Assembly: GCA_028280815.1 (NCBI GenBank)
Contig: JANQLC010000030.1
Span: 1 to 64,000, forward strand
Source of the DNA: Flavobacteriales bacterium
GTDB lineage: Bacteria > Bacteroidota > Bacteroidia > Flavobacteriales > JANQLC01
DNA length: 64,000 bases
Direction: 5' to 3'
The notes beneath the pieces are model-generated. The model had not been told where the DNA came from. It saw only the letters and a list, made by a program, of their open reading frames with translations, and searched no databases. The number at the start of each line of letters is the position of its first letter. The stretch's first letter is position 1. Shown one piece after another: positions 46,784 to 56,154 of this stretch. The position numbers and the translations under genes were made by a program.

Positions 46784-47305
46784 ATGCTAGGAATAAGCCG
46801 AAAAGCCAAAAGATTTACTTATATAGTTCTATTAAGCACACCTTTGTGTTTATTTACGAATTGTGCTACTATAGTTAGTAAGAGTAGATACCCCATTTCT
46901 ATCAACAGTTTCCCCTCTGGAGCAAAAATTACTATCACTGATAAAAGGGGTACTGTAGTTTATCATGGAAATACACCTTTAACTCTAAAATTAAGCGCTG
47001 CGAGTGGTTTTTTTTCAAAAGCTCGTTAGCAGGTAAAATTCGAAAAAGAAGGATATGATAGCAAAACTGTCCCGGTAGTATTTAAGTTAGATGCATGGTA
47101 TTTTGGAAATATTTTGTTTGGTGGTTTGATCGGGCTATTAATCGTTGACCCCGCAACAGGAGCAATGTATAAATTGGATACTGAATTTTTAAATGAAACT
47201 TTGGTTCAGTCAACTGCAAGTGTTCAAAAAGAAGAATTAAAAATTTATACTATAAATGAAATTCCAAATGAATGGAAGAGACATATGGTGGCAATAAGCA
47301 AATAA
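46784..47305 (+). pseudogene. PEGA-like lipoprotein gene interrupted by one in-frame TAG
   Basis: The first part has a lipobox (LCLFTNCATIVS) and a PEGA-like beta domain (SINSFPSGAKITITDKRGTVVYHG, key residues FPSGA). An amber codon at 47027-47029 stops it, but the same frame continues directly with QVKFEKEGYDSKTVPVVF, the natural continuation of a PEGA repeat, a membrane helix and a soluble end. No shift in frame. Either a fresh nonsense mutation or a readthrough site. Low GC, unlike its neighbours. Confidence 0.8.
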
Positions 47306-47323
47306 GTAATATAATCGGACAAA

Positions 47324-48175
47324 ATGAAAAACCAGCTTGTACTCGCAATGGTGATGGGCTTAAAGCTAACCACTTATGCCCAATCTCTAAGGGTGAACAT
47401 CAAAGATGTCGAGGCTGAGGTCTCCGGCCGAATAGGCGTGTCAATATCCGATACGCAGCGCGTAATATGGAATTATCGAGGAGATGAGCGCTTTCCGATG
47501 ATGAGTACGTCCAAAACGCTAGTCTGTGCCAAGTTGCTCTCTGATTTCGACCATGGCCGACTAAGCGAGCGAGATAGCAGCAAAATAGAAAGACAAAATT
47601 TGATTATCTGGTCCCCGGTTACAAAAAAATATATCGGGCAGTTCATTTCACCTAAACAAGCCTGTGAGGCGGCTATGTTGAGCAGCGACAACACGGCTGC
47701 CAATCTGGTTTTAGAAAAAGCCGGCGGGCCAAGAGCCGCGACCCATTTTTTGCGCACTTTCGGCGATCATACCACTCGGTTGGATCGTTACGAGCCCGAC
47801 CTCAACGCTTGTAAAACGGGTGATCTGCGTGATACCACTACGCCTAACGCTATGGTTACGACACTGCGTAAACTGTTATTCGGAGAAGTATTGACGTCAA
47901 GGTCTAAAGATCAGCTCAAACAGTGGATGATACATGATAAAGTTGCTGATTCGCTATTGCGTTCGGTTTTACCTTCCGGCTGGTTGATAGCCGATCGTTC
48001 TGGCGCCGGTTCCGGTTCCAGAGGTATTACCGCTATCATTTGGTCTGAAAGACGTCAGCCATTGATAATTGCCATCTACTTGGCTGAAACAGAACGCGCT
48101 ATTGATGAACAAGACAAAATTATCGCTAGAATCGGTGAAGCGATTTTTGATTCCCATAACGTAGTGCCGTTTTGA
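47324..48175 (+). CDS. Class A beta-lactamase
   Basis: Periplasmic serine beta-lactamase of 283 residues with a signal peptide ending TYAQ. Active-site elements in order: Ser-x-x-Lys at 61-64 (STSK), SDN at 121-123, the omega-loop Glu in RYEPDLN (Glu157), and RSG in DRSGAGSGSRG at the usual KTG position, as seen in carbenicillinase-like class A enzymes. All catalytic residues are present, so it looks functional. No mobile-element genes flank it within the window. Confidence 0.9.
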   Translation: MKNQLVLAMVMGLKLTTYAQSLRVNIKDVEAEVSGRIGVSISDTQRVIWNYRGDERFPMMSTSKTLVCAKLLSDFDHGRLSERDSSKIERQNLIIWSPVTKKYIGQFISPKQACEAAMLSSDNTAANLVLEKAGGPRAATHFLRTFGDHTTRLDRYEPDLNACKTGDLRDTTTPNAMVTTLRKLLFGEVLTSRSKDQLKQWMIHDKVADSLLRSVLPSGWLIADRSGAGSGSRGITAIIWSERRQPLIIAIYLAETERAIDEQDKIIARIGEAIFDSHNVVPF

Positions 48176-49536
48176 AAGCATGTCGCTAATGGTTTTTCTA
48201 CTTTAAAATATACTTACTCCAGCCATTTGTGATATTTTTCGCTCTGTGTATTTAATATTCGATACCGAAACCGGCGGATTACCACGAGGCTGCCATGCCG
48301 CTGACAGCGGATACGGATAAGCGGCCCCGCGCCATTCAAATCGCCTAGCAATTACGAGCAATTCGGAATAATACAAGACATTGCCAAAGCCTTGATACGC
48401 GCAAAAGGATCACTGCTTACCCCTACTCGTGTCGGAAAAACCGCAAACCCATGCCAAACCACTAGAGGATATAGGAGTCATTTGAAAACGCCTCATTTGA
48501 CGGGATTATAGCAACGCGTATTCAACCCAGCTCTTATGGAAGCCTCCACGCTAACGCCGACACCGAGACCAGCATCTGATGTTTTTTCGAGTCATGTGGA
48601 ACAACAGGAGCACAAACAAGCCTTGCTCCCACAATAAGGACCTGAGGTCATCAAGCGATTCAGTTTATCATCGGACAGATACGAAGGCAAAAAACAGCCG
48701 CACAAGGGGTAAGACTCAAAAAAGACAGGCTCGAAAAAGATAGGTCCACAAGAGATAGACCCACAAAAAACAGCCCTCTTTTCAAACCGACATACAGATA
48801 TAAAAAACAAATCCCGCCTTTTCAAACTGCCCCCAAGCGATTTATGCTGCGATAGGACTTTCACACAGTACAGGACAAAAAAGGAGGGGCCGTCTTTCAA
48901 GCCATCCCATAAAAACAAACGCAGCACAGCGTTGTGTCTAAGCACCGGAATCCAGTCAGAAAAAGCCTCGGTTCTCAGGTGCCGGAAAAGGATAAAACAA
49001 AAATACCCCTCGCCTTTCAGACTGCTCCAGATTAGAGCATGCGACAAAAGCCACAGCACTGACCCGACCGAATACCCATTTCTCACCCAAGCCGCACAGC
49101 GGTTCAGGATGATTGAACACGGGACAAAGTCAAAAACACAAGCCTCTTTTTCAAAATGCCATACAGAAACAAAAACTCCTTTTCAGGCCATTCCCAGGCT
49201 CTGCCACCTTTATTTCCTGTCTTTTTGTCCTTGTATTCATCGAAAATAATTTCTTTTGTATTGCCATCGAAGGATAGGTAAGCCTTTCTAAAGAAAATCC
49301 AATCATCACCTTAATACGACCCAAGCCAGTGTGATCAAAGACAAAAAAGAGGGAGAATCACCGGCTGCTGCCCACCACAGCGTTTGACTTACACCGCGAC
49401 AGGCTGGACACAGTACGGTAAAGACGTAAAAACAGATGACGCACCAAAAATATTGAGACATGGGCAAGCCCGACCCTAGGGAGGCCCGCAAATAAATCAC
49501 ATTTTTATGTACCTTGGGGCAAAAAAGAAGGATGAT
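48176..49536 (+). other. Gene-poor stretch with repeat units
   Basis: No convincing gene. The ORF on the minus strand at 48592-49086 has no domain and its codons arise from the repeat units listed separately. Nothing recognised in 48176-48700 or 49200-49500. Confidence 0.6.
48720..49200 (+). repeat. Cluster of degenerate 40-45 bp repeat units
   Basis: At least five imperfect units, e.g. about 48762-48797 (CAGCCCTCTTTTCAAACCGA), 48802-48837 (ATCCCGCCTTTTCAAACTGC), 48872-48908 (ACACAGTACAGGACAAAAAA then CTTTCAAGCC), 48994-49030 and 49124-49197 (two units). General pattern: ACACAGTACnGGACAAAA, then CC(T)CTTTTCAAACnGCC. All in one orientation. Confidence 0.5.
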
Positions 49537-49998
49537 ATGCAAAGATCCGTTCTAATAGCCTTTTTGGCCTTGTTTATCCTCATACAATTCTTTAGGCCGG
49601 AAAAAAACACAGCCCAAGGACCCAGCCCCAACGACATCAGCACGGTACTCTCCGCGCCCAAATCGGTTTTAACCAAACTGGATGCCGCTTGTTTCAACTG
49701 TCATTCCAACCATACGCGCTACCCCTGGTACGCCGAAGTGGCGCCCATCAGCTGGTGGATGGCCGGTCATATCAGAGCCGGTAAAAAACACCTGAATTTT
49801 TCTGAATTCGCAACTTATCCGAGAAAGAGGCAGCTCCACAAGCTAGAAAAGATCGCCGAAGCCATTGAAGAGGGCTGGATGCCCTTAAAGAGCTACAAAA
49901 TCATGCACCCCGAATCCGTATTAAAAAAGGACGAGATCAAAGAAATCTCAGATTGGTTACAAGCAGCCCAAGCGGATCTGCAAAAACGGACATACTGA
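49537..49998 (+). CDS. Haem-binding domain protein (membrane-anchored)
   Basis: About 153 residues: N-terminal anchor helix (RSVLIAFLALFILIQFF), then the haem-binding motif CFNCHSNHTRYPWYA, and the downstream SWWMAGHIRAGKKHLNFSEF and WMPLKSYKIMHP. Matches the small cytochrome-like haem-binding domain family common in Bacteroidota. Likely periplasm-facing electron carrier or sensor. ATG 49537 preferred over 49507. Confidence 0.85.
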   Translation: MQRSVLIAFLALFILIQFFRPEKNTAQGPSPNDISTVLSAPKSVLTKLDAACFNCHSNHTRYPWYAEVAPISWWMAGHIRAGKKHLNFSEFATYPRKRQLHKLEKIAEAIEEGWMPLKSYKIMHPESVLKKDEIKEISDWLQAAQADLQKRTY

Positions 49999-50148
49999 GA
50001 CCCGAGAAGCCCGATAAAGCGCGGCGCACAGTTAACACCGAGATACTGATTTTTTTGAAACTATTTTAAACTTCCACCAAAACTTTTTGAATTAAATTTG
50101 ACTTATTGCTGTCTTATACCTAACTTAGCAATCTAAAATCCACAAGTC

Positions 50149-50760
50149 ATAAAGGCAGTAAAGCTACTTTTAACCATCGGATTGGTGTTTGCCCTGTCGT
50201 ATGCTTGCGCACCCGATGAGGGGGAAGGGCTCATTGCCAATAAAAACCCGTTACCGGAACAAAGCATCCACAGCAGTAAGGGAAATTCCCGCCGAGATTC
50301 CAATGGTACGACTATCTCCCTAAGCAAAAACCCTTTATCCCAAGAGCTGCTTCAATCTGTGGAAAAGATTCTCAACCGAGCTGCCAAAATTAACACCGAG
50401 GAATGTGAGTTCGTCCATTTTTTCATTATATGGGATAAGCAGCAGCAAAAAATATCGATGGAATACGTAGAAATCATCGATAATCCCTGGATATTTCCAT
50501 TCCTCGATAGCGTTAGGGGCGATGGCCTCGAAAATCTGGTCGCCAACGGCCAAAGCGTTTACATAGTGACCTGCGATAAAGGATGGGAAAAAGAAGTAAA
50601 GGGAAAATTGGCTGCTGGTAGGGCTGCCTTAAAATGCTTAGACGAAGGCGGTTGTGCCACGGTATGCAGAAAGGAGCCCGATAAAGAAGGGGGATCTCAG
50701 GTTAAAACCGAGGTGCTTTACATACCCGCCGCGTTCTTTAAAAATTTTTTAAAGGAATGA
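50149..50760 (+). CDS. Putative lipoprotein, duplication copy A (start codon decayed)
   Basis: Paralog of the gene at 53978. The lipobox FALSYAC followed by APDEGEG is conserved, as are VTCDKGWEKEVKGK, CLDEGGCATVCRK and the C-terminus IPAAFFKNFLKE. At the position of the paralog's GTG start this copy has ATA (50149-50151), and its promoter box reads TAACTTAG instead of TATCTTTG, so expression may be impaired; TTG 50182 would cut the signal peptide. No known domain. About 200 residues. Confidence 0.65.
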   Translation: MKAVKLLLTIGLVFALSYACAPDEGEGLIANKNPLPEQSIHSSKGNSRRDSNGTTISLSKNPLSQELLQSVEKILNRAAKINTEECEFVHFFIIWDKQQQKISMEYVEIIDNPWIFPFLDSVRGDGLENLVANGQSVYIVTCDKGWEKEVKGKLAAGRAALKCLDEGGCATVCRKEPDKEGGSQVKTEVLYIPAAFFKNFLKE

Positions 50761-51303
50761 AGAATCCTGATAAAACAGCCAATCTCAAAATAAACAAGGC
50801 TGATTTTTCATACGAAAGTCACAAAACTTCTAAAACCAGACAAAAAGCAACACAGGACTCGCACTCCCAGCTCTAAACCGACAAAATCGTCAATACATCG
50901 ATTTCCATCCACATTACAAAAGGCGCTGCAACAGCCATCCCAGTACAACCATAGCCGCACAGCACTGAAACCTCATACTTCACCAATGAAAAGACAAATC
51001 ATCAATAATTCTCTTATTTCAGCACTTTAGTAGAGATAAGCCTCCATCGCACAACGCCACCGATCGCGTTACTGGGGGAGTAAAGTGAATTGTGTGAGAT
51101 GAGGCAAGGGTGAAAATAGATGGAAACCTAATGGAAACCTAGTAATGATAAGCAATACAGCCAAATAAGGCTGGAAACCCCAATAAAGACGAAATGCGCT
51201 AAAACCGTGTAATCTGAAATTAATTTGTGATTAACCTACATTTTGAAGCGAGAAAGCAGCCGTTTTTACCTGTAAATCCAGCTACCATAGACGAACTGTC
51301 TCC

Positions 51304-51356
51304 GGCTCTTATAGCCTGCTAAGCGACAGATAGCAGCCCTGAGTAGGGGCTTTTTT
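51304..51356 (+). terminator. Three consecutive hairpins ending in a T-run
   Basis: Stem GGCT/AGCC at 51304-51316, stem CTGCTA/TAGCAG at 51316-51336 and stem AGCCC/GGGCT at 51335-51351 followed by six T. It looks like the structured 3' end of a transcript; no gene lies directly upstream on the plus strand, so it may end an unannotated small RNA in 51065-51356. Confidence 0.45.
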
Positions 51357-52110
51357 GTGCCCGTTCTTCTCTCTCGGCTTTTTCGTCGTTAGGGTCTAAG
51401 GAGTGGGTTCAGTTTTTGCTTGTTCTTCTCCCCCGGTTTTCTCCTCTGTTTGAGCTTTGGCCTCAGCTATTGTTGTCGCTGGTTGGATAACGGCTTTTTT
51501 TGCCCGTATACCGAGATGACAGGCTTGCAGCCCAAAACCGCAAAATACCGCTTGGTCACCCATTTTGGTCACCCATATCGCAGCTGCTTTTGAGCAGTCG
51601 CGGAGTCGGGAAATGCCGCTCTTTTTTTGCTCCTATACCACCTCTCTTCTATAGTACTAAGGGAATCGCGTTTTCCCAAAAATCGGATTTTGTCTTTGAA
51701 ACGGGTCGGGATTCGTTTTTCGGATTATAGTTATAAAGAGCAGAGAAACCACAGAAGACCCAAACGGCCATAAAATAAAAGCCCATAGCATCGATCCATC
51801 AAAGGAATAACCCATGTGGTTTCGGAGCTTTATTTGAAATGGGTAGCGGATTTAAAACGGTAGCATTTAATATCATCGATAGCCATTGTCATTTTCCAGT
51901 CATGTGATCAAGACCAAAGTGGGAGCGCAAATAGTTGAGGGATAGCAAATGTAAAACTGATCTTGAAAATTTTCAATTAAACACACCCCCCTTGATCTGA
52001 GAAGGGAATGCGATGTCCCAATTTAACGAATTACTAGAAATGGACGGGGATTGCAACTGAAGCCATACCCAAGCCGGGCAGATACGGCGTTCATCTGTAA
52101 TCCTTAAAGG

Positions 52111-53631
52111 CTAATGCCGCACGACAAATGAGATCGCGCGTTGCAGGCGAGTCAAGCACTCTGCTCTACCGATTAATGCAGCGATTTCAAACAGACCTGG
52201 CCCTTGCAAGGCGCCCACCAGACTCAGTCGCAAAAGTGACTTTACCCTTCCCAAGCCCAGTCCTCGGGATCGGATCCAATTCTCAATCTGCTGTGCCAAG
52301 GCTTCGCGAGAGAACTCGCTCATCCGCGCAAATTCCCTTTCCAGAGACTGCAATATCGGTAGGGCTTCGGGCTTAAAGATGCGTTGTGCTGCCTTCTTTT
52401 CATAGGAATCCGGCGCAGCGAAAAAATAGATCCCCCCCTCAAACATATCCCTGACAAAATCCGCGCGCATGCGGGTCAAGGAAACGACCCGCTCGACAAA
52501 CCCCAGGGGCTTTTCCAGATTTTTTGTCTTCAAAATGGCCGCCAGGTCTCGCGCCAGGACAGCATCCGACTTCTCTTGCAGGTACTGGTGGTTAAACCAC
52601 ACGGCCTTACCGGGATCGAATGTGGCGCTGGACTTGTTCACCCGTTCCAATGAAAAAGCGGTTTCCAATTCTGCCAGCGAAAAGCGCTCTTGTGTCGTAC
52701 CCGGATTCCAGCCCAGCAGCGCCAATATATTGACCAGCGATTCAGGAAAATAACCGCTTTCCCGATAGCCTGCAGTCCGCTTTCCCGTTTGGGGGTCTTG
52801 CCACTCGAGCGGATAAACGGGAAAGCCGTATCGATCCCCATCGCGCTTGCTGAGTTTTCCCTGTCCGACGGGTTTTACAATTAAGGGCAGATGTGCAAAT
52901 TCGGGGGCCTTCCAACCGAAGGCTTCGTAGAGCAATTGGTGAAGCGATAGTGAGGGCAACCATTCCGCTCCGCGTATCACATGCGAGATCTGCATTAAAT
53001 GATCGTCTACGACATGGGCCAAATGGTAGGTTGGCATACCATCTGATTTGTATAAGATCTTGTCATCCAACAGGGCGCAGTCTATCTCGGATTTTCCCCG
53101 AATCAAATCACGCGTGACCACCGTGTTCCTTTCCGGCATTTTAAATCGGATCACATAAGGGTCGGTCTCTTTGCGCCGGGCCACTTCTGTAGCGCCGAGG
53201 CTCAGGCTGTTTTGCAGCTCCATCCGGTTTTTTACGCCATAGGTAAATGGTACAGCCTTCGACTCAACCGCTCGGCGCCGAGCGGTTAGCGCTTCCTGTG
53301 TATCAAAAGCGTAATACGCATAGCCGGCTACGACCAAGCGCTCGGCATAATCCGCGTACAAGTGCATGCGCTCGGACTGCCGATAGGGCTTGAAATCCCC
53401 GCCTTTCATCGGGCTTTCATCCGGTTGGATGCCACACCATTCCAAAGCCTCAGAGATGTGGTCTTCTGAACCGGGCACAAAGCGATTGCGATCCGTGTCC
53501 TCTATGCGAAGGACAAAGGCGCCGCGATTTTTTCTCGCAAAGAGATAGTTATACAGGGCGGTGCGCAGCCCACCGATATGGAGCGGCCCCGTAGGGCTAG
53601 GTGCAAAGCGAACGCGTACATCAGACATCAT
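52111..53631 (-). CDS. gltX: Glutamyl-tRNA synthetase
   Basis: Class I synthetase charging tRNA-Glu. HIGH-type motif in FAPSPTGPLHIGGLRTALYNY, cut to PSPTGPLHIGG, and the KMSKS equivalent KLSKRDGDR; zinc-free form. 506 residues with a normal anticodon-binding C-terminus. Start ATG 53631 or 53628. The 50761-52110 gap before it holds the duplicated non-coding DNA and no gene. Confidence 0.96.
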   Translation of the reverse strand: MMSDVRVRFAPSPTGPLHIGGLRTALYNYLFARKNRGAFVLRIEDTDRNRFVPGSEDHISEALEWCGIQPDESPMKGGDFKPYRQSERMHLYADYAERLVVAGYAYYAFDTQEALTARRRAVESKAVPFTYGVKNRMELQNSLSLGATEVARRKETDPYVIRFKMPERNTVVTRDLIRGKSEIDCALLDDKILYKSDGMPTYHLAHVVDDHLMQISHVIRGAEWLPSLSLHQLLYEAFGWKAPEFAHLPLIVKPVGQGKLSKRDGDRYGFPVYPLEWQDPQTGKRTAGYRESGYFPESLVNILALLGWNPGTTQERFSLAELETAFSLERVNKSSATFDPGKAVWFNHQYLQEKSDAVLARDLAAILKTKNLEKPLGFVERVVSLTRMRADFVRDMFEGGIYFFAAPDSYEKKAAQRIFKPEALPILQSLEREFARMSEFSREALAQQIENWIRSRGLGLGRVKSLLRLSLVGALQGPGLFEIAALIGRAECLTRLQRAISFVVRH

Positions 53632-53645
53632 TTGATTTTGAGCTC

Positions 53646-53653
53646 CAAAAATA
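53646..53653 (-). promoter_or_regulatory. -7 box of gltX
   Basis: TATTTTTG on the minus strand, 14 bp before the gltX start. Confidence 0.5.
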
Positions 53654-53926
53654 CGACTTCATTTCATTGAGGCTTGCGTATGGATACAGTGAAAAATCCA
53701 AACCACCCCAGAATAGCGCAGAACTGGTGAAAGATAGAAATCTCAAGTGCATTACGCTCCAGCCGATTCCAAGCCGCACATCAAAAATCAACAAGCCTTA
53801 TCTAAACTGATGGGGAGACAAAAAATGGTGTGGGCACAAATCCCCTTCGACAAAGGAGCGGGAAAAGGCGAATACTCAGCTAACACCGAGATCACATAGA
53901 TACCCATTACAGCATTTTAAATCGGA

Positions 53927-53958
53927 TTTGATTTGTTGCTTTTTTTTACTTATCTTTG
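53927..53958 (+). promoter_or_regulatory. Promoter of lipoprotein copy B
   Basis: TTTG at 53927-53930 and TATCTTTG at 53951-53958 with 20 bp between, a full match to the Bacteroidota consensus; 19 bp before GTG 53978. Copy A has the same layout (TTTG, 20 bp) but with the -7 box mutated to TAACTTAG. Confidence 0.75.
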
Positions 53959-53977
53959 TAATTTAAGGCTCAAAACC

Positions 53978-54634
53978 GTGAAATCCTTAAAGTTATTTTT
54001 AACCACCGCTTTGATATGCGCCCTGTCGTATGCTTGTGCACCCGATGAGGGACAAGGCCTCGCTGGGGATAAAGACCCTTTACCCGAACAAAGCCTCCAC
54101 AGCAGCAAAGGGGATTCCCGCAGAGATTCCAATGGGATTACCATCGCTGTAAGCCCAAAGCCCACATCCCAAGAATTGCTTCAAGCCATTGAAAAGATTT
54201 TGAACCGAGCGGCTGAAATTAAAACCAAGGGATACGAAATCGTTGATTTCAACATTGTATGGGATAAGCAACAGCAAAAAATATCAATGGAAGATGCAGC
54301 AATCCGTGACGACATCTGGGCGCTTTCATCTCTAGACATCGAGGCGGATTCCGATATCAAAGACTTGGTCGCTAAAGTTGAAAATTTAGACGCCAGCGGC
54401 AAAAGCCTTTACATCGTGACCTGCGATAAAGGATGGAAAAAAGAAGTAAAAGGAGAGTGGGCTGCCGTTCGAACCGCTAAAAAATGCTTAGATGAAGGCG
54501 GTTGTGCCACGGTATGCAGAAAGAAGCCCGATAAAGGAGAGGGATCTAAGGTCAAAACTGAGGTGCGCTGCATACCCGCCGCGTTTTTCAAAAACTTTTT
54601 AAAGGAATGGCAGGAAGAAACCCAAGACCTCTAA
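53978..54634 (+). CDS. Putative lipoprotein, duplication copy B
   Basis: About 218 residues. GTG start 19 bp after a consensus promoter; signal peptide KSLKLFLTTALICALSYAC with the lipobox Cys, then APDEGQGLAGDKDPLPEQSLHSSKG, of which APDEGQG and LHSSKG are shared with copy A. A Cys pair lies in CLDEGGCATVC. C-terminus IPAAFFKNFLKE then an extra nine residues missing in copy A. Not recognised; extracytoplasmic lipoprotein of unknown function. Confidence 0.75.
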   Translation: MKSLKLFLTTALICALSYACAPDEGQGLAGDKDPLPEQSLHSSKGDSRRDSNGITIAVSPKPTSQELLQAIEKILNRAAEIKTKGYEIVDFNIVWDKQQQKISMEDAAIRDDIWALSSLDIEADSDIKDLVAKVENLDASGKSLYIVTCDKGWKKEVKGEWAAVRTAKKCLDEGGCATVCRKKPDKGEGSKVKTEVRCIPAAFFKNFLKEWQEETQDL

Positions 54635-55105
54635 AATCTCACAAAGACAACAAAGCGACCAAATCATCAATACAAGAAGCTCCCATATTGCCCAATCCAA
54701 CACAGGCTGCATTACAAAAGAGGCCGCAGCAGCCATCCCATTACCCATAGCCGCACAAGCACCGAAATCTCATACCTTTTCATCACCCAGCAAAAGACAA
54801 ACCACCAACAAGACTCTTATTATCAACCGCTCAGTAAAGCAGACGGCATGTAAAGGGAAGCACACCTACTCTATCAGCCTCACGAGAAAATAATTTGCAG
54901 CTTTAAAAAAGTTTATACGATGCCATGCGAGCGTCCATCCCACAACGCTACCGATTGCGATGCGAAAAACAGAAAAACCGCAGAAAACCCAAACGGGTAC
55001 AAAATAAAAGAGCCCCCCCTGCATCCAGCCGCCTGAGGAGGCTCAGCCAACACAAAGAAAAGATCAAATGTGATTCCAAAACTTTATTGGAATTTTGAAA
55101 CCGGA

Positions 55106-55305
55106 ACACAGTACGACAGAAACAAAAGAACAAGTCTCTTCCCTTTAAACCGTCAAACGGGAACAGAAAAGTAAAATACACTTTTAAACCACTTCCCTCT
55201 AGAACAAAAGCGAGAAAGAAATAATCCTCTTTCCAGGTGCACACCATATAATTGACCCTAGGGTACGGAAAAGCACAAAAATGCCCTCCTTCAAAGCACC
55301 GCGCA
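55106..55305 (+). repeat. Degenerate 40-45 bp repeat units before tRNA-fMet
   Basis: Units at about 55104-55155 (ACACAGTACGACAGAAACAA, then CAAGTCTCTTCCCTTTAAAC) and about 55262-55305 (GGTACGGAAAAGCACAAAAA, then GCCCTCCTTCAAAGCACC), same orientation as those near 40 and 49 kb. The ORF on the minus strand here is not convincing. Confidence 0.45.
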
Positions 55306-55445
55306 GAAACGAGAAGTTTCACTCAAACAGCAACGAGAAAAAATAAAATGGATATGCAATCGATAAACCAGAAGAGCGCATCCTTGAAAGAATGCTCAGT
55401 TATATGACATCAGCAGTTTTGGAGTGCACCGCAAACCCCAGAGGT

Positions 55446-55472
55446 AAAAAGCCCCGCTTGTGGTGCAGGGCT
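55446..55472 (-). terminator. Intrinsic terminator after tRNA-fMet
   Basis: On the minus strand AGCCC ... GGGCT forms a stem followed by TTTTT, eight bases after the tRNA 3' end. Confidence 0.65.
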
Positions 55473-55479
55473 GGTCTCG

Positions 55480-55551
<72 letters not shown>

Positions 55552-55563
55552 ATATATGGGACG

Positions 55564-55571
55564 CAAATATA
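55564..55571 (-). promoter_or_regulatory. -7 box of tRNA-fMet
   Basis: TATATTTG on the minus strand, 12 bp upstream of the tRNA 5' end, with a TTG 17 bp further upstream. Confidence 0.65.
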
Positions 55572-55657
55572 CGACTATTTTCAATACCCAACTCCCTCAA
55601 CCTGTCCCCATCTCTTTAAGGGGCTCAACGCATCAAAATTGAAACCCAACTCGACGA

Positions 55658-55939
55658 ATGCCGAAACGGAGCGGACAATTCTCGGTAAAAATCAAACTTG
55701 CCTTTGCGGATGAAGGTCTCGCGGGTGTAAAAACAATTTACTCCGATTTTCAAAATCGCCATCCGGGAGCAGCTGAGTTTAAGGATGCAAAATCAATCTA
55801 TGAGAAAGTATATCAGCCGAAGAAGCAAAAAGAAAAATACGAACAATCTCATTTTACCCATTACAACAACAGGAATCTGGCCTCAATTTACATGGGAGCC
55901 GATGACAAATATCATTGGTTAAGACTAAAAAACAAATAA
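55658..55939 (+). CDS. Small hypothetical protein
   Basis: 93 residues, lysine- and tyrosine-rich, no membrane segment or motif I recognise. Low-GC, lying at the left edge of the repeat-separated accessory region. A short open stretch (MIVAKSGNGLNVAKDVEMF) follows at 55944-56020 and stops. May be a fragment of a larger gene. Confidence 0.35.
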   Translation: MPKRSGQFSVKIKLAFADEGLAGVKTIYSDFQNRHPGAAEFKDAKSIYEKVYQPKKQKEKYEQSHFTHYNNRNLASIYMGADDKYHWLRLKNK

Positions 55940-56087
55940 AAAAATGATAGTGGCAAAGTCTGGGAATGGATTGAATGTCGCTAAAGACGTAGAAATGTTT
56001 TTGAGGGAATTTGCCTGATGGATACTGGGGTTCTTCTCCCTTCTATAAGACCGTTAGCCTTATATTTCTCTATACCTTTGAACAAGA

Positions 56088-56133
56088 TCAGACGACGGAC
56101 GAAAAACCTCTGTATTTGCCCATCAGTCACAGG
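56088..56133 (+). repeat. Degenerate copy of the inner and right part of the split CRISPR-like element
   Basis: Aligns without gaps to 57022-57067 (inserted segment plus right end) with about 35 of 46 bases identical; ends CATCAGTCACAGG. Lies 21 bp before the ATG cluster of the methyltransferase gene, in the same direction. Confidence 0.55.
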
Positions 56134-56154
56134 TTGCTTGACAATAATAAGGCT

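Larger units (their letters stand above)
50030..51800 (+). repeat. Segmental duplication, copy A
   Basis: Similar to 53878-55020, covering the promoter region, the lipoprotein gene and several hundred bases of downstream non-coding DNA. Matching landmarks: AACACCGAGAT at the left, CAGCCATCCCA with ATAGCCGCACA downstream, and CCCAAACGG near 51760 matching CCCAAACGG near 54985. Copy A has about 670 extra bases (about 51065-51737). Confidence 0.7.
53878..55020 (+). repeat. Segmental duplication, copy B
   Basis: Counterpart of 50030-51800; see that entry. Includes the intact lipoprotein gene and the non-coding stretch to about 55020. Copy B lacks the 670-bp segment found in copy A. Confidence 0.7.

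Noticed and set aside
48592-49086. Minus-strand ORF of 164 codons
   Set aside because: Cys/Phe-rich with recurring short pieces that come from the non-coding repeat units; no promoter box, no family similarity.
51065-51356. tmRNA, 6S RNA or RNase P RNA
   Set aside because: Hairpins and a T-run are present, but no tag-coding ALAA end, no tRNA-like ends and no RNase P core sequences.
51500-51730. Plus-strand ORF of 76 codons
   Set aside because: No similarity, no ribosome-binding or promoter signal, and lies within the extra non-coding segment.
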